Source: Methanomicrobiales archaeon
GTDB taxonomy: Archaea; Halobacteriota; Methanomicrobia; Methanomicrobiales; Methanoculleaceae
NCBI GenBank assembly: GCA_012797575.1
Contig: JAAZOW010000322.1
Span: 1 to 7,036, forward strand
Direction of reading: 5' to 3'
Length of the DNA stretch: 7,036 nucleotides
The notes below the pieces were generated by a model that saw nothing but the letters and a program-made list of their open reading frames with translations, ran no database searches and had not been told where the DNA came from. A program made the position numbers and the translations under genes. The number at the start of each line of letters is the position of its first letter. The first letter of the stretch is position 1. Positions 1 through 5,943 of the stretch are shown piece by piece.

Positions 1-235
1 ATACTGCGAGGACTGCATCGCCGAAGAGCACGAGGGGATCGTCGATGAGAGCATCAGGAGACTCTGCCGGCACATGGACCTTGTCCGCCCGTCTATGGAG
101 GCTGCCGGGATCGATGTCTTCTCCACCATCAAAAGCGCCGGATGGGACCTGCATGTCATCCCTTGTAGGGACCTCGAGTACGGGAAGATCGTCCATGGGA
201 ATGTCGTATCGGTGGGGCTTGTGCTCATCGAGTGA
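1..235 (+). CDS. DUF2284 predicted metal-binding protein, C-terminal fragment
   Basis: The frame starting at base 2 is open from the window edge to TGA at 233-235 and gives the last 77 residues. It contains a YCEDC cysteine pair, then LCRHMDLVRPSMEAAGIDVF followed by a KSAGW segment. The pattern C-R-x-x-x-x-x-RPS-x-EA-x-GIDVF-x-T-x-x-x-AGW is typical of the C-terminal half of DUF2284 (predicted metal-binding) proteins, which are common in methanogens and anaerobes. The cysteines probably bind a metal or Fe-S centre; the cellular role is unknown. The N-terminal part lies outside the window, so start and operon context cannot be seen. Family assignment is from memory of the motif. Confidence 0.75.
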   Translation, partial: YCEDCIAEEHEGIVDESIRRLCRHMDLVRPSMEAAGIDVFSTIKSAGWDLHVIPCRDLEYGKIVHGNVVSVGLVLIE

Positions 236-513
236 TGCAATTCCGTCCCTCAACGATCCCGTAGACCCCGGATGGGCCCCCCGGTCATACTCAGAACGTC
301 GTCATCCCTCCCCAGGTAGCACTCACCTCTCTGGTGCAGCTCTCGCAGGTGTAGGCTGGACGATCCCGCAGAACGATCAACCGGGAAAGGGTGGATGGCG
401 GGGGGCTTCGCCATGCACGGGGCGGCATCCTTCTTGCAACCAACTCCCCCACAACCTTTTTCTGTTGCACTTCCGATACCAACGCCATACACACCCAAGG
501 AGGTAGTATACGA
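236..513. other. Intergenic region between DUF2284 gene and fae
   Basis: This 278-nt stretch has no convincing gene. Open frames exist on both strands but have poor composition, and most run into fae as shadows. A short minus-strand stretch reads TCESC just before a stop near 291, which could be chance or a zinc-ribbon remnant. I see no strong TATA box before fae; the nearest pyrimidine/AT stretch is around 461-475. Confidence 0.5.
497..504 (+). promoter_or_regulatory. Shine-Dalgarno site that fixes the fae start
   Basis: AAGGAGGT is a perfect complement to the archaeal 16S rRNA 3' end. Nine bases separate it from TTG at 514-516. No ATG or GTG in the fae frame lies at a suitable distance, so this site decides for the TTG start. 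Confidence 0.85.
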
Positions 514-1017
514 TTGGTCAATTTTAGACATGCACTCATTGGAGAAGCGCTTGTCGGCGAAGGGCCGGAGGTTGCCCATATCGATCTCGTCATCGGAGAG
601 AAGGGGAGCAGTGTAGAGCAGGCTTTCGTCGCAGCGCTCGCATCGCCGGCGCGGGGCCATACACCGCTCCTTGCCGTCCTCACCCCGAATATCCCGGCAA
701 AACCCCCGACCCTGATGGTCAACAAGGTCACGATCAGGAATGCAGGCCAGGCTCTCCTTATCTTCGGTCCAGCACAGGCCGCTGTCGCGAAGGCGGTGGT
801 GGACAGCGTTGCGGGGGGCATAATCCCAGAGTCTAAGGCTGATGACCTGTTCATCATAGCGTCGGTCTTCATCGAGTGGGATGCAGCCGATAAGAAGAAG
901 ATCTACGACTGGAACTACGAGGCAACAAAGATCGCCATCCGCCGGGCGATCACGGGCGAACCGAGGATGAAAGAGGTGCTCGCAGCAAAAGATACTGCAA
1001 AGCATCCATTCGCGTAG
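514..1017 (+). CDS. fae: Formaldehyde-activating enzyme (Fae)
   Basis: Fae condenses formaldehyde with tetrahydromethanopterin to methylene-H4MPT in the cytoplasm. The 167-aa product matches the usual Fae length (about 160-170). Near its N-terminus it has IGEALVGEGPEVAHIDLVIG; His22 corresponds to the catalytic His17 of the Methylobacterium enzyme. The family block GHTPLLAVL and the block LIFGPAQAAVAKAVVDSV follow, and the sequence ends HPFA. There is no fused hexulose-phosphate synthase domain, unlike the archaeal Fae-Hps form. TTG at 514 is chosen because of the perfect Shine-Dalgarno 9 nt upstream; a longer ATG frame from 391 adds 41 residues of non-Fae sequence and puts the Shine-Dalgarno inside the gene. 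It appears monocistronic, with a terminator-like hairpin after the stop. In a hydrogenotrophic methanogen its role may be detoxification of formaldehyde or an anabolic C1 function (inference). Confidence 0.95.
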   Translation: MVNFRHALIGEALVGEGPEVAHIDLVIGEKGSSVEQAFVAALASPARGHTPLLAVLTPNIPAKPPTLMVNKVTIRNAGQALLIFGPAQAAVAKAVVDSVAGGIIPESKADDLFIIASVFIEWDAADKKKIYDWNYEATKIAIRRAITGEPRMKEVLAAKDTAKHPFA

Positions 1018-1051
1018 AGCACCAGAGGGCGGCGTAGAGCACCAGAGGGCG
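1012..1051. repeat. Perfect 20-bp tandem duplication over the fae stop codon
   Basis: The unit GCGTAGAGCACCAGAGGGCG occurs at 1012-1031 and again, without gap or mismatch, at 1032-1051. The first copy contains the fae TAG stop (1015-1017) in frame. The second copy begins the terminator-like hairpin. Identity of the copies suggests a recent slippage duplication. Confidence 0.95.
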
Positions 1052-1075
1052 CTTTCCCCCTCTCTCTTTTACTTT
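1044..1075 (+). terminator. Hairpin plus T-rich tract after fae
   Basis: AGAGGG (1044-1049) can pair with CCCTCT (1058-1063) around an 8-nt loop. A pyrimidine-rich stretch with TTTT at 1067-1070 and TTT at 1073-1075 follows. In archaea the T-rich tract alone is often sufficient for termination. The hairpin uses the second copy of the tandem duplication. Confidence 0.5.
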
Positions 1076-1186
1076 GCGAGAATGCTCTGGTCGCGAGATC
1101 GGGGGCGGGCACTCTACCCTCGTCATTGTGTGGTCTTGCTGAGGCGTAAATAGTTGTCTGGATGCTCCAAGTCTGCAGGTCAGGTA
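1076..1186. other. Intergenic spacer between convergent units
   Basis: Fae ends from the left and the permease transcript ends from the right, so this is a convergent spacer. No RNA gene or convincing coding frame is visible. Plus-strand AAATAG near 1148 is AT-rich but has no gene downstream. Confidence 0.4.
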
Positions 1187-1372
1187 TCAACGCGGGCGAT
1201 CGATGCCAAAAGTTACTCCATGGCCTCCGCCCTGTGTCACCTGCCGCCACTCCTGAAGATCGTTGGTGCCCGGTCCGGGGAGCAGGTGGATAAGAAGGTT
1301 CAGGCCACGAAGGCCCTCCCTGCTATCGAGAGGCAGCGGCTCCTCCCCGGGGCTGAAGGCCATAACGGTCAC
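1187..1372 (-). CDS. Possible small ORF coupled to the permease gene
   Basis: A GTG at 1372-1370 overlaps the TGA stop of the permease (1371-1369) as GTGA, a typical coupling arrangement. An ATG three codons in (1363-1361) is preceded by GAGGTG, giving a 58-aa version. The product is not recognised. It has no membrane segment, one possible short helix (SREGLRGLNLLIHLL), and many Gly/Pro residues. Third codon positions are GC-rich like the neighbours, which mildly supports coding. It may equally be a chance frame in the permease 3' region. Confidence 0.25.
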   Translation of the reverse strand: MTVMAFSPGEEPLPLDSREGLRGLNLLIHLLPGPGTNDLQEWRQVTQGGGHGVTFGIDRPR

Positions 1373-2793
1373 CTCTCACCCGACTCACGCCCGCCCCACC
1401 GTCGGATCCTCCGGATGATCGCGCGGACGATGTCCAGGAAGTTTGCAAGGTACGTCTCTTTCGCCTCAAGCCTCCGCCGGAGCACAGCCTCTTCAGAGAG
1501 GAAGAGGGATTTGAGGTTGTGTATATCCTCTTTTGGCGAGTAGTAGAGGTAGATTGGAATGCCGGCGAGGATGGTCAGGATCCCTGCGACTTTATCAAAG
1601 GTTGTGGTGGAGAAGAGGAGGAAGAGACAGATTGCAATGCCTGCAAGGGGGAGGATATGCTGGCCGCGGAGCTTTGTGGCATGGTCATCCCGGAGCACTA
1701 TGAGTGCAAAGCAGGTGAGCAGGAATGAGAATGCGAGGCTGAGGATGGCAAACGATATCAACCCGGAGAGGTCCCCGATGTTTGAGAGTATGAACGCCGC
1801 GGCTCCCTGGACGATGAGGACGATATGGGGTGTGCCGTAACGCGGATGGATCCTGGCAAACGCCCGGGGGAAGAGGCCGTCGATTGCCATCGCGTACGCG
1901 AGCCGGGCACTGCCGAGCATTCCGGACTCATTCGATCCCGAGACCGAGAAGAGGGCTCCAACCGTCATGATGAGGACCCCTGCCGAACCGAAGAGGACGG
2001 TGCCGGCGATGACAAGCGGCACGGCGCTCTGGTCGAGCTCGGTCCAGTTGACGACCCCGAAGAGCACGAAGTTTGTGAGGAGGTAGAAGAGAGAGACTAT
2101 CAGCATCCCGCTGGTGATGGCGCGGGGGATGGCTTCCTGCGGGTTCTGCACCTCACCGGCCGGAAGCGTCCCCAGCTCAAACCCGGCGTATGCCCAGAAG
2201 ATCAAGACGAGGGCATGGGCGGCATTCCCAAGCCCGAACGGGAGCAAGGGCGTGTAGTTTGCAATGACCACCTCCGGTCGGGTGATGAAGAATCCAAACC
2301 CTACCACGATGAGGAGGAGCAGGGGAGCGAGTTTGATGAGCGTGAGAGCATCGTTCACCATCCCTGCGGCCCGGACACCAACGATGTTTACGAGCGTCAG
2401 GGAGGCGATGAAGAGTAACCGGACGGTCACCTCTGCAACCGGTGTGAGCGGGACGAGCGCCTGGAGATAATTCGTGAATGCTATCGCAAAGACCGGGAGC
2501 GCAAGGAGTTCGGCTATCCACATGCTCCAGCCGGTGAGAAAACCGTAGAAGTCATCAAACGCCTCTGAGACGTAGGCGAACGGTCCGCCGACGCGAGGGA
2601 CGTAGTAACTGCAGTAGGCAAAGACCATCGCGATCGTTGCGGCGAAGAGCCCGGCCACCGCCCAGAGAACGATCGAGAACGGACCAACAAGGCCAGCGGT
2701 GAGGGCGGACGCTATGTAGATGTCAGCGCCGACGATCGCCCCGACGATGATGTTTGTCAGGTCGAACTGCGAGAGCCCCCGCCGCAGTTCCAT
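1369..2793 (-). CDS. APC-family amino acid permease
   Basis: This 474-aa protein is a predicted 12-helix secondary transporter of the amino acid-polyamine-organocation superfamily, in the cytoplasmic membrane. Near the N-terminus SQFDLTNIIVGAIVGADIYI corresponds to the broken first helix with its Gly-rich unwound segment, where substrate backbone is bound in this superfamily. The VGGPFAYVSEAFDDFYGFLTGW stretch (residues about 68-89) matches the conserved helix-3 region. After the last helix, residues 420-474 form a charged, probably cytoplasmic tail with a helical stretch rich in Arg, Glu and Leu. Substrate cannot be read from the sequence. The ATG at 2793-2791 is preferred over one 42 nt upstream, because a TATA box lies 29 nt before it, on the wrong side of the upstream ATG. 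The transcript is probably leaderless or nearly so. Monocistronic or with the small coupled ORF. Confidence 0.9.
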   Translation of the reverse strand: MELRRGLSQFDLTNIIVGAIVGADIYIASALTAGLVGPFSIVLWAVAGLFAATIAMVFAYCSYYVPRVGGPFAYVSEAFDDFYGFLTGWSMWIAELLALPVFAIAFTNYLQALVPLTPVAEVTVRLLFIASLTLVNIVGVRAAGMVNDALTLIKLAPLLLLIVVGFGFFITRPEVVIANYTPLLPFGLGNAAHALVLIFWAYAGFELGTLPAGEVQNPQEAIPRAITSGMLIVSLFYLLTNFVLFGVVNWTELDQSAVPLVIAGTVLFGSAGVLIMTVGALFSVSGSNESGMLGSARLAYAMAIDGLFPRAFARIHPRYGTPHIVLIVQGAAAFILSNIGDLSGLISFAILSLAFSFLLTCFALIVLRDDHATKLRGQHILPLAGIAICLFLLFSTTTFDKVAGILTILAGIPIYLYYSPKEDIHNLKSLFLSEEAVLRRRLEAKETYLANFLDIVRAIIRRIRRWGGRESGER

Positions 2794-2818
2794 GGTGACA
2801 GGGGGGAGGCGGTGATGG

Positions 2819-2825
2819 TTATAAA
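2819..2825 (-). promoter_or_regulatory. TATA box of the permease gene
   Basis: The minus strand reads CTTTATAACC. Its centre is about 29 nt before the chosen ATG (2793), the spacing expected for a near-leaderless archaeal transcript. No Shine-Dalgarno is needed in that case, though purine-poor sequence precedes the ATG. Confidence 0.6.
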
Positions 2826-2935
2826 GACTCCGCACCCATCTGCCCCAGGAAGCCCTGCCGGCCGAACACGCAGATCGATTGCATCAAGATCACGAAGTAG
2901 TTCTACATTCTGGAGATGAGGGAGCGAGGGGAGAT
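2826..2935. other. Spacer between small membrane protein gene and permease
   Basis: The 110 nt between the permease promoter and the stop of the upstream minus-strand gene hold no evident gene, and I see no clear T-tract terminator. Confidence 0.4.
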
Positions 2936-3304
2936 CTAGATCCGAGGATAAAAGATTCCTCGATGAAAAACATATTTTGCGATCCGGTCCGGGGTATCCG
3001 TATCGACGACCAACAGATCAGTACTTCTCAGTAGCCGGTAGACCGCCAGACAGGGGGATATGACAACGACCATCGCTATGATCGCAGGAGTGATCTTTTT
3101 CAGCACGAGTAGCACCAGATCCAAGGTGACAACGCCGGCGAAGATCGCTACAACTATGGCGGCGCCCGTGACTGTGGCGAAGTCGGTCGGCAGGACCAGA
3201 CTATACAGGTAAACCGCTATGACGCCGATCATGAACACCATCCAGAGGTAAGCAGTCGTTATGACCATGCCTAACAGCCACCCGGGTTTATTCTCCGTTG
3301 ACAC
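2936..3304 (-). CDS. Small membrane protein of unknown function
   Basis: The product is 122 aa and not recognised. It shows three to four hydrophobic helices: about residues 8-35, 40-68 and 72-90, the middle region possibly two. A short hydrophilic C-terminal tail with DTDTPDRIAKYVF follows. The start is GTG at 3304-3302, supported by AAGGAGG eight bases upstream, which itself lies in the last codons of the preceding gene. The two genes are only 3 nt apart when the upstream frame is corrected, so they form an operon. Base composition is more AT-rich than the neighbours, suggesting lineage-specific or acquired genes. Confidence 0.7.
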   Translation of the reverse strand: MSTENKPGWLLGMVITTAYLWMVFMIGVIAVYLYSLVLPTDFATVTGAAIVVAIFAGVVTLDLVLLVLKKITPAIIAMVVVISPCLAVYRLLRSTDLLVVDTDTPDRIAKYVFHRGIFYPRI

Positions 3305-3307
3305 TCC

Positions 3308-3596
3308 TCATCCCTCCTTCATGATCGATATAATCTCGTCGCTTAAAAATACTATCGACAGGACGATCGACATGAGCACGAAGATTATGTACAGAGTGAT
3401 CAATCCGATCTCTGAGATCTGACTGATCAGTGCAAAAAAATCCCCATGAATGTATACCTAATAGGATTGCCAGTTGTTCGAGAACCCATACCCCTGCGAA
3501 GAGACAGCCGACAATGATCGTGTCAAAGACGATCAAACAGACAACGAAGAGCGTGAAATATATCTTTTTCCTGATCACGCTTGCAAAGGGCACCAT
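3308..3596 (-). pseudogene. Small three-helix membrane protein, frameshifted
   Basis: From ATG 3596-3594 the frame encodes a clear membrane segment (about IYFTLFVVCLIVFDTIIVGC and a second helix ending ILLGIHSWGFF). At a run of seven T on the minus strand (plus A7, 3434-3440) this frame turns into hydrophilic, low-quality sequence ending at 3288. One base shorter in the run, the frame instead continues as ALISQISEIGLITLYIIFVL followed by more hydrophobic residues, ending ISIMKEG at TGA 3310-3308. That corrected product is about 95 aa with three helices. Its end carries the Shine-Dalgarno for the next gene 3 nt downstream. Either a real frameshift, a sequencing error in the homopolymer, or recoding. 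A TTG at 3605-3603 is an alternative start. Family not recognised. Confidence 0.65.
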
Positions 3597-3605
3597 CAAT
3601 ACCAA

Positions 3606-3693
3606 TGTATTCTCATCACTGGATTAAGATGTCTACCCGGCCTAGCGCATCATGCCACCATATGGCGTGACACCAACTTCAGGAAGGATGAAC
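3606..3693. other. Spacer upstream of the small membrane protein operon
   Basis: No gene is visible. On the minus strand CTTAATCC near 3622-3629 is a weak TATA-like candidate for the operon. The 8-bp palindrome CCATATGG sits at 3658-3665. Confidence 0.35.
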
Positions 3694-3703
3694 ACAAAAG
3701 AAG
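3694..3703 (-). terminator. T-rich terminator of tRNA-Gly
   Basis: About 25 nt after the tRNA end the minus strand reads TTCTTTTGTG. A short T-rich tract soon after a tRNA is the usual archaeal termination signal. Confidence 0.4.
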
Positions 3704-3706
3704 GAT

Positions 3707-3749
3707 GATTCGAACCTGAGGTTAAGATGCGCCGACCGGGATTCGAACC
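3707..3749. repeat. Direct repeat of the tRNA T-arm core
   Basis: GATTCGAACC (plus strand) occurs at 3740-3749 within the tRNA T-arm and again at 3707-3716, outside the tRNA. With the following bases 12 of 14 positions match. The outside copy cannot fold into a proper T stem, so it is not a second tRNA. Confidence 0.6.
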
Positions 3750-3799
3750 CGGGTTTAGGCGTTGGCAACGCCTAGTGATAACCACTACACTATCGGCGC
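3728..3799 (-). tRNA. tRNA-Gly (anticodon GCC)
   Basis: The minus strand folds as a full cloverleaf. Acceptor GCGCCGA pairs perfectly with TCGGCGC. The D stem is GTG/CAC, the anticodon stem AGGCG/CGCCT, and the anticodon loop TTGCCAA with GCC at its centre, reading glycine GGC and GGU codons. A four-base variable loop (AAAC) follows, then T stem CCGGG/CCCGG with loop TTCGAAT. The discriminator is A at 3728. CCA is not encoded (TCT follows), so it must be added post-transcriptionally. No intron is present. Confidence 0.97.
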
Positions 3800-3844
3800 A
3801 CATCCGTGCTCTGCACTGTGTGCCCTACAAGATGGGATTTTCTG

Positions 3845-3853
3845 AATATTAAG
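3845..3853 (-). promoter_or_regulatory. Probable TATA box of tRNA-Gly
   Basis: The minus strand reads CTTAATATT, the best AT-rich element upstream of the tRNA. Its centre is about 50 nt before the mature 5' end, which implies a 5' leader of roughly 20-25 nt to be removed by RNase P. Confidence 0.5.
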
Positions 3854-3893
3854 CCTATCGAATCGCGGCCTGGATCGAGCGGTGCCGTCCCCG

Positions 3894-3934
3894 GAGGATC
3901 GGTGCGCCGGCCCCATCCCCCGGGGGAGATCCTC
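3894..3934 (-). terminator. GC-rich inverted repeat downstream of prsW-like gene
   Basis: GAGGATC (3894-3900) and GATCCTC (3928-3934) are exact inverted repeats. They enclose the 10-bp palindrome CCCCCGGGGG (3917-3926). The structure lies 33 nt beyond the stop of the minus-strand protease gene. No T-run follows, so termination is only a guess. Confidence 0.3.
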
Positions 3935-3966
3935 GCCACACATCCGCGCACGGGAACCGAAGGCAC

Positions 3967-4662
3967 CTACCGTCGCCTCTGCCAGCGAAGCGCGCTTCGG
4001 ATGTTCCTCTCCAGAAGTATCCATAATCCCGGTATCAGAACCAGAATGAAGATGGCCGTGGCGTAGGCAAATGTGTCGGCGGAGAAGAGCAGGAAGTTGA
4101 AGATACCATGGAGCACCATCGCGAGAGCGAGCCCCCGGGCGATGATAGCTGGCCGTCGTTGAGCGGCTGTGAATTTGGCGCGACCAAGGGCGTAGCCCCA
4201 GACGCTGGAGAAGAGTGCGTGCCCGGGAACCGAGAAGATCGCCCGGATGGCGACCGTGCCGAGGGCGAGCGACGGGGACGCTGCGTATGCCGCAAAGACG
4301 TAGAGGACATTTTCGAAGGACGCAAGCCCGAGGGCTGCAGAAGCGGCGTAAACGATACCATCCATCGGTTCATCAAACTCAACATCGCGATAAATGAATC
4401 GACGCACAACCCAGAACTTCCCGTACTCCTCGACGACGGGCGCGATGACGACTCCCATGATCACCGGGGATGCGATGAAAAGCCCAAAGAATCCCTCGAT
4501 GAAGGCCACAGGAATCGTGATGAGGGCGCCGATGAGGAAGATCTTTATGATGAGGGCCGCCGGCTCAGGCTCGAATTTATCCCTATGGTAGAAATACCAT
4601 ACCCAGAAGACCCCCGGGCCCAGCGCCAGAGCAAGGATCACCAGTGGCTCGATCTCGATCAT
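3967..4662 (-). CDS. PrsW-family intramembrane metalloprotease
   Basis: This 231-aa membrane protein belongs to the PrsW (CPBP-like glutamic-type/metallo) intramembrane protease family, which cuts membrane-anchored substrates; the best known member cleaves the anti-sigma factor RsiW in Bacillus. All signature elements are visible. There is an EExxK motif (E78, E79, K82 in VVEEYGKFWVVRR) at the end of a hydrophobic helix, a second-motif Glu (E117 in ASFENVLYV), a conserved His in VPGHALFSSVWGYALG (H148), and a His in LHGIFNFLL (H185). Seven to eight helices are likely, starting with residues 6-25, and the FYHRDKFEPEP loop is typical. Length is normal. ATG 4662-4660 gives the family N-terminus, although no clear Shine-Dalgarno precedes it. 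It follows the 4729-5697 membrane protein by 66 nt. Archaeal substrates are unknown; no anti-sigma factor is expected here. Confidence 0.9.
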   Translation of the reverse strand: MIEIEPLVILALALGPGVFWVWYFYHRDKFEPEPAALIIKIFLIGALITIPVAFIEGFFGLFIASPVIMGVVIAPVVEEYGKFWVVRRFIYRDVEFDEPMDGIVYAASAALGLASFENVLYVFAAYAASPSLALGTVAIRAIFSVPGHALFSSVWGYALGRAKFTAAQRRPAIIARGLALAMVLHGIFNFLLFSADTFAYATAIFILVLIPGLWILLERNIRSALRWQRRR

Positions 4663-4728
4663 TGTCCGGTTGGAGCCACGTCGTCATCACGCAATAGCCT
4701 TTCTCATCCCCGGAACGGAAAGGGGGGG

Positions 4729-5697
4729 TTACCCCGGGAGGAGTTGGTACTCGGGTTTAAGCCCTTCTAGAACCAGCAGAGCGTAATATCGGAAGAACGT
4801 GATGAATGGCACCGCAATTAGGAGCGCGACCGGGATGGTGATGATGAGGTAGGGTATGAGGAGACCGAGGAGCAGGCTGATATTCGCCCCCTGGGATATG
4901 GCGAGTAGTGCGAGCCCGATGAGCGCAAATGGTATCGCAATGACCACCATCGCAATGATGACCAGGATCGTCTGCACGATCGCGGCGACGAGCCCGAGCA
5001 CAAACCTGGTGACGACATAGACGACGATCTGCCAGATCTGAGAGGTGATCACCCCGATGAGTCGACGCCAACCGGCGATTATGCCACAATCCTCGCGGAT
5101 CATGATCGGAACGACGAAATCGGTGGTCAGGAGGAGGGCGAGCCCGAAAAGGATGGCGGCAACCAGAATGAGCGGTATGAGCACGATAAACATGAGCGGC
5201 GTAAACATGAGCGGCGTGGCAGCACCGGTCCTCGCATATCCTATGAGCATGAAGCCGAACGCTATCACGGCAAGGAGCATGGCCACGATGAGGGCTACCT
5301 CAAAGAGGAAGAGCCGTACTCCTTTGCCGAGCCTCTTCCCAAAGTATCGCCTGATGTGGATATCTCCGGTTGAGAGCATATCGACAAAGACAAACTGCAT
5401 CGTTGTGCCAATAAACATCCATACGATGCCGATCGCAAGCAAAATTGCAATAATTCCCACCAATACAGTCGCCAACGCCATACCAGAGATGCCGGGGATA
5501 CCGGATATGGATCCGACCGTGAGATCGCTCCCATCGAACTGATACTGGAAGGTGTTTGGCACACTGATACCACCACCCACAAAGAGCGCAATTACAGCCA
5601 GGCGGAGCCAGATCCCCCACTTCACCGGCCAGAGCAGGTCTTTTGTGCGATGGAAAGCATTCTCCAGCCTGCTGAACGCAAACATCTCTTCCGTCAT
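4729..5697 (-). CDS. Polytopic membrane protein of unknown function (DUF7544-like)
   Basis: The 322-aa product has about six hydrophobic helices (residues about 31-48, 72-100, 130-153, 164-190, 222-265, 272-300). It opens with FSRLENAFHRTKDLLWPVKW followed by GIWLRLAVIALFVGGG. That N-terminal pattern (amphipathic helix, LxxPxxxxxWLRL, Gly-rich first helix) resembles uncharacterised archaeal membrane proteins such as DUF7544; this is a loose match from memory. RRLIGVITSQIWQIVVYVV and FRYYALLVLEGLKPE also recall that group. The upstream frame stays open to 6072, but its extra 125 residues look non-coding and span a promoter, so ATG 5697-5695 is used. ATG 5685-5683 is an alternative. It may be co-transcribed with the prsW-like gene downstream. 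A five-residue tandem repeat lies in helix 4. Confidence 0.8.
   Translation of the reverse strand: MTEEMFAFSRLENAFHRTKDLLWPVKWGIWLRLAVIALFVGGGISVPNTFQYQFDGSDLTVGSISGIPGISGMALATVLVGIIAILLAIGIVWMFIGTTMQFVFVDMLSTGDIHIRRYFGKRLGKGVRLFLFEVALIVAMLLAVIAFGFMLIGYARTGAATPLMFTPLMFIVLIPLILVAAILFGLALLLTTDFVVPIMIREDCGIIAGWRRLIGVITSQIWQIVVYVVTRFVLGLVAAIVQTILVIIAMVVIAIPFALIGLALLAISQGANISLLLGLLIPYLIITIPVALLIAVPFITFFRYYALLVLEGLKPEYQLLPG
5188..5217. repeat. Perfect 15-bp in-frame tandem repeat
   Basis: AAACATGAGCGGCGT occurs twice in a row (5188-5202, 5203-5217). On the coding strand this doubles the residues TPLMF at about positions 161-170, at the start of a membrane helix. Being exact and a multiple of three, it looks like a recent tolerated duplication. 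Confidence 0.95.
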
Positions 5698-5725
5698 ATT
5701 TGTAGTAAAGAGAAGGATATCTTTG

Positions 5726-5733
5726 CAATTAAG
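5726..5733 (-). promoter_or_regulatory. Probable TATA box of the 4729-5697 gene
   Basis: The minus strand reads AAACTTAATTGC. Its centre lies about 33 nt before ATG 5697, giving a leader of only a few bases. It also argues against the longer upstream frame being translated. Confidence 0.5.
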
Positions 5734-5753
5734 TTTGTGGGACTGAAGAGATA

Positions 5754-5773
5754 GAGCCGGAGGCCCCCGGCTC
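5754..5773. repeat. GC-rich hairpin in the gene-poor region
   Basis: GAGCCGG (5754-5760) and CCGGCTC (5767-5773) form a perfect 7-bp stem with a 6-nt loop. It is upstream of the minus-strand promoter and upstream of the plus-strand TnpB-like relic. It could be a subterminal hairpin of an IS200/IS605-type element end, or unrelated. Confidence 0.5.
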
Positions 5774-5829
5774 AAAGACCGGGGATAGAAACAAAATCCC
5801 TCTGTTCCTGCAACAGTTTTATTATGTTC

Positions 5830-5940
5830 AGGAGTAGTAATATTATGTATCAGCATATGAGGCATTCGTACACAGTTGAGGACGCCGGCACGAACCCTAT
5901 CGAGGCCGATCCAAGAGACGGAGCACAGATGCGTGTCTGA
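5830..5940 (+). CDS. Possible 31-aa ORF with Shine-Dalgarno
   Basis: ATG at 5845-5847 is preceded by AGGAG (5830-5834) at a suitable distance, and TGA ends the frame at 5938-5940. The 31-residue product begins MYQHMRHSYTVEDAGTNPIE and is not recognised; the coding part is 5845-5940. AT-rich TTTTATTATG (5817-5825) resembles a TATA box but is too close to the ATG for the Shine-Dalgarno to be in the transcript; AACAAAAT near 5790 would fit better. The frame is in phase with the TnpB-like relic starting two codons later, so it may be the 5' part of the same decayed element. Confidence 0.3.
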   Translation, partial: RSSNIMYQHMRHSYTVEDAGTNPIEADPRDGAQMRV

Positions 5941-5943
5941 ATT

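Noticed and set aside
291..393. Minus-strand TCESC cysteine pair suggesting a zinc-ribbon protein
   Set aside because: Only one CxxC, no credible start or Shine-Dalgarno; too short to support.
391..513. N-terminal extension of Fae from ATG 391
   Set aside because: The added residues match nothing in Fae, and the perfect Shine-Dalgarno lies inside this stretch.
250..1005. Two long minus-strand frames opposite fae
   Set aside because: They mirror the strongly supported fae gene and have no family resemblance.
1825..2418. Long plus-strand frame (197 aa) rich in Glu, Asp and Gly
   Set aside because: It is antisense to the permease; the acidic, repetitive composition is the usual mirror of hydrophobic membrane codons.
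4108..4770. Long plus-strand frame (220 aa)
   Set aside because: Antisense shadow of the prsW-like gene and the end of its neighbour, with no Shine-Dalgarno and no recognisable domain.
5938..5940. TGA between two in-phase frames as a selenocysteine codon
   Set aside because: No SECIS-like element is evident, no selenoprotein family matches, and decay of a mobile element explains it more simply.
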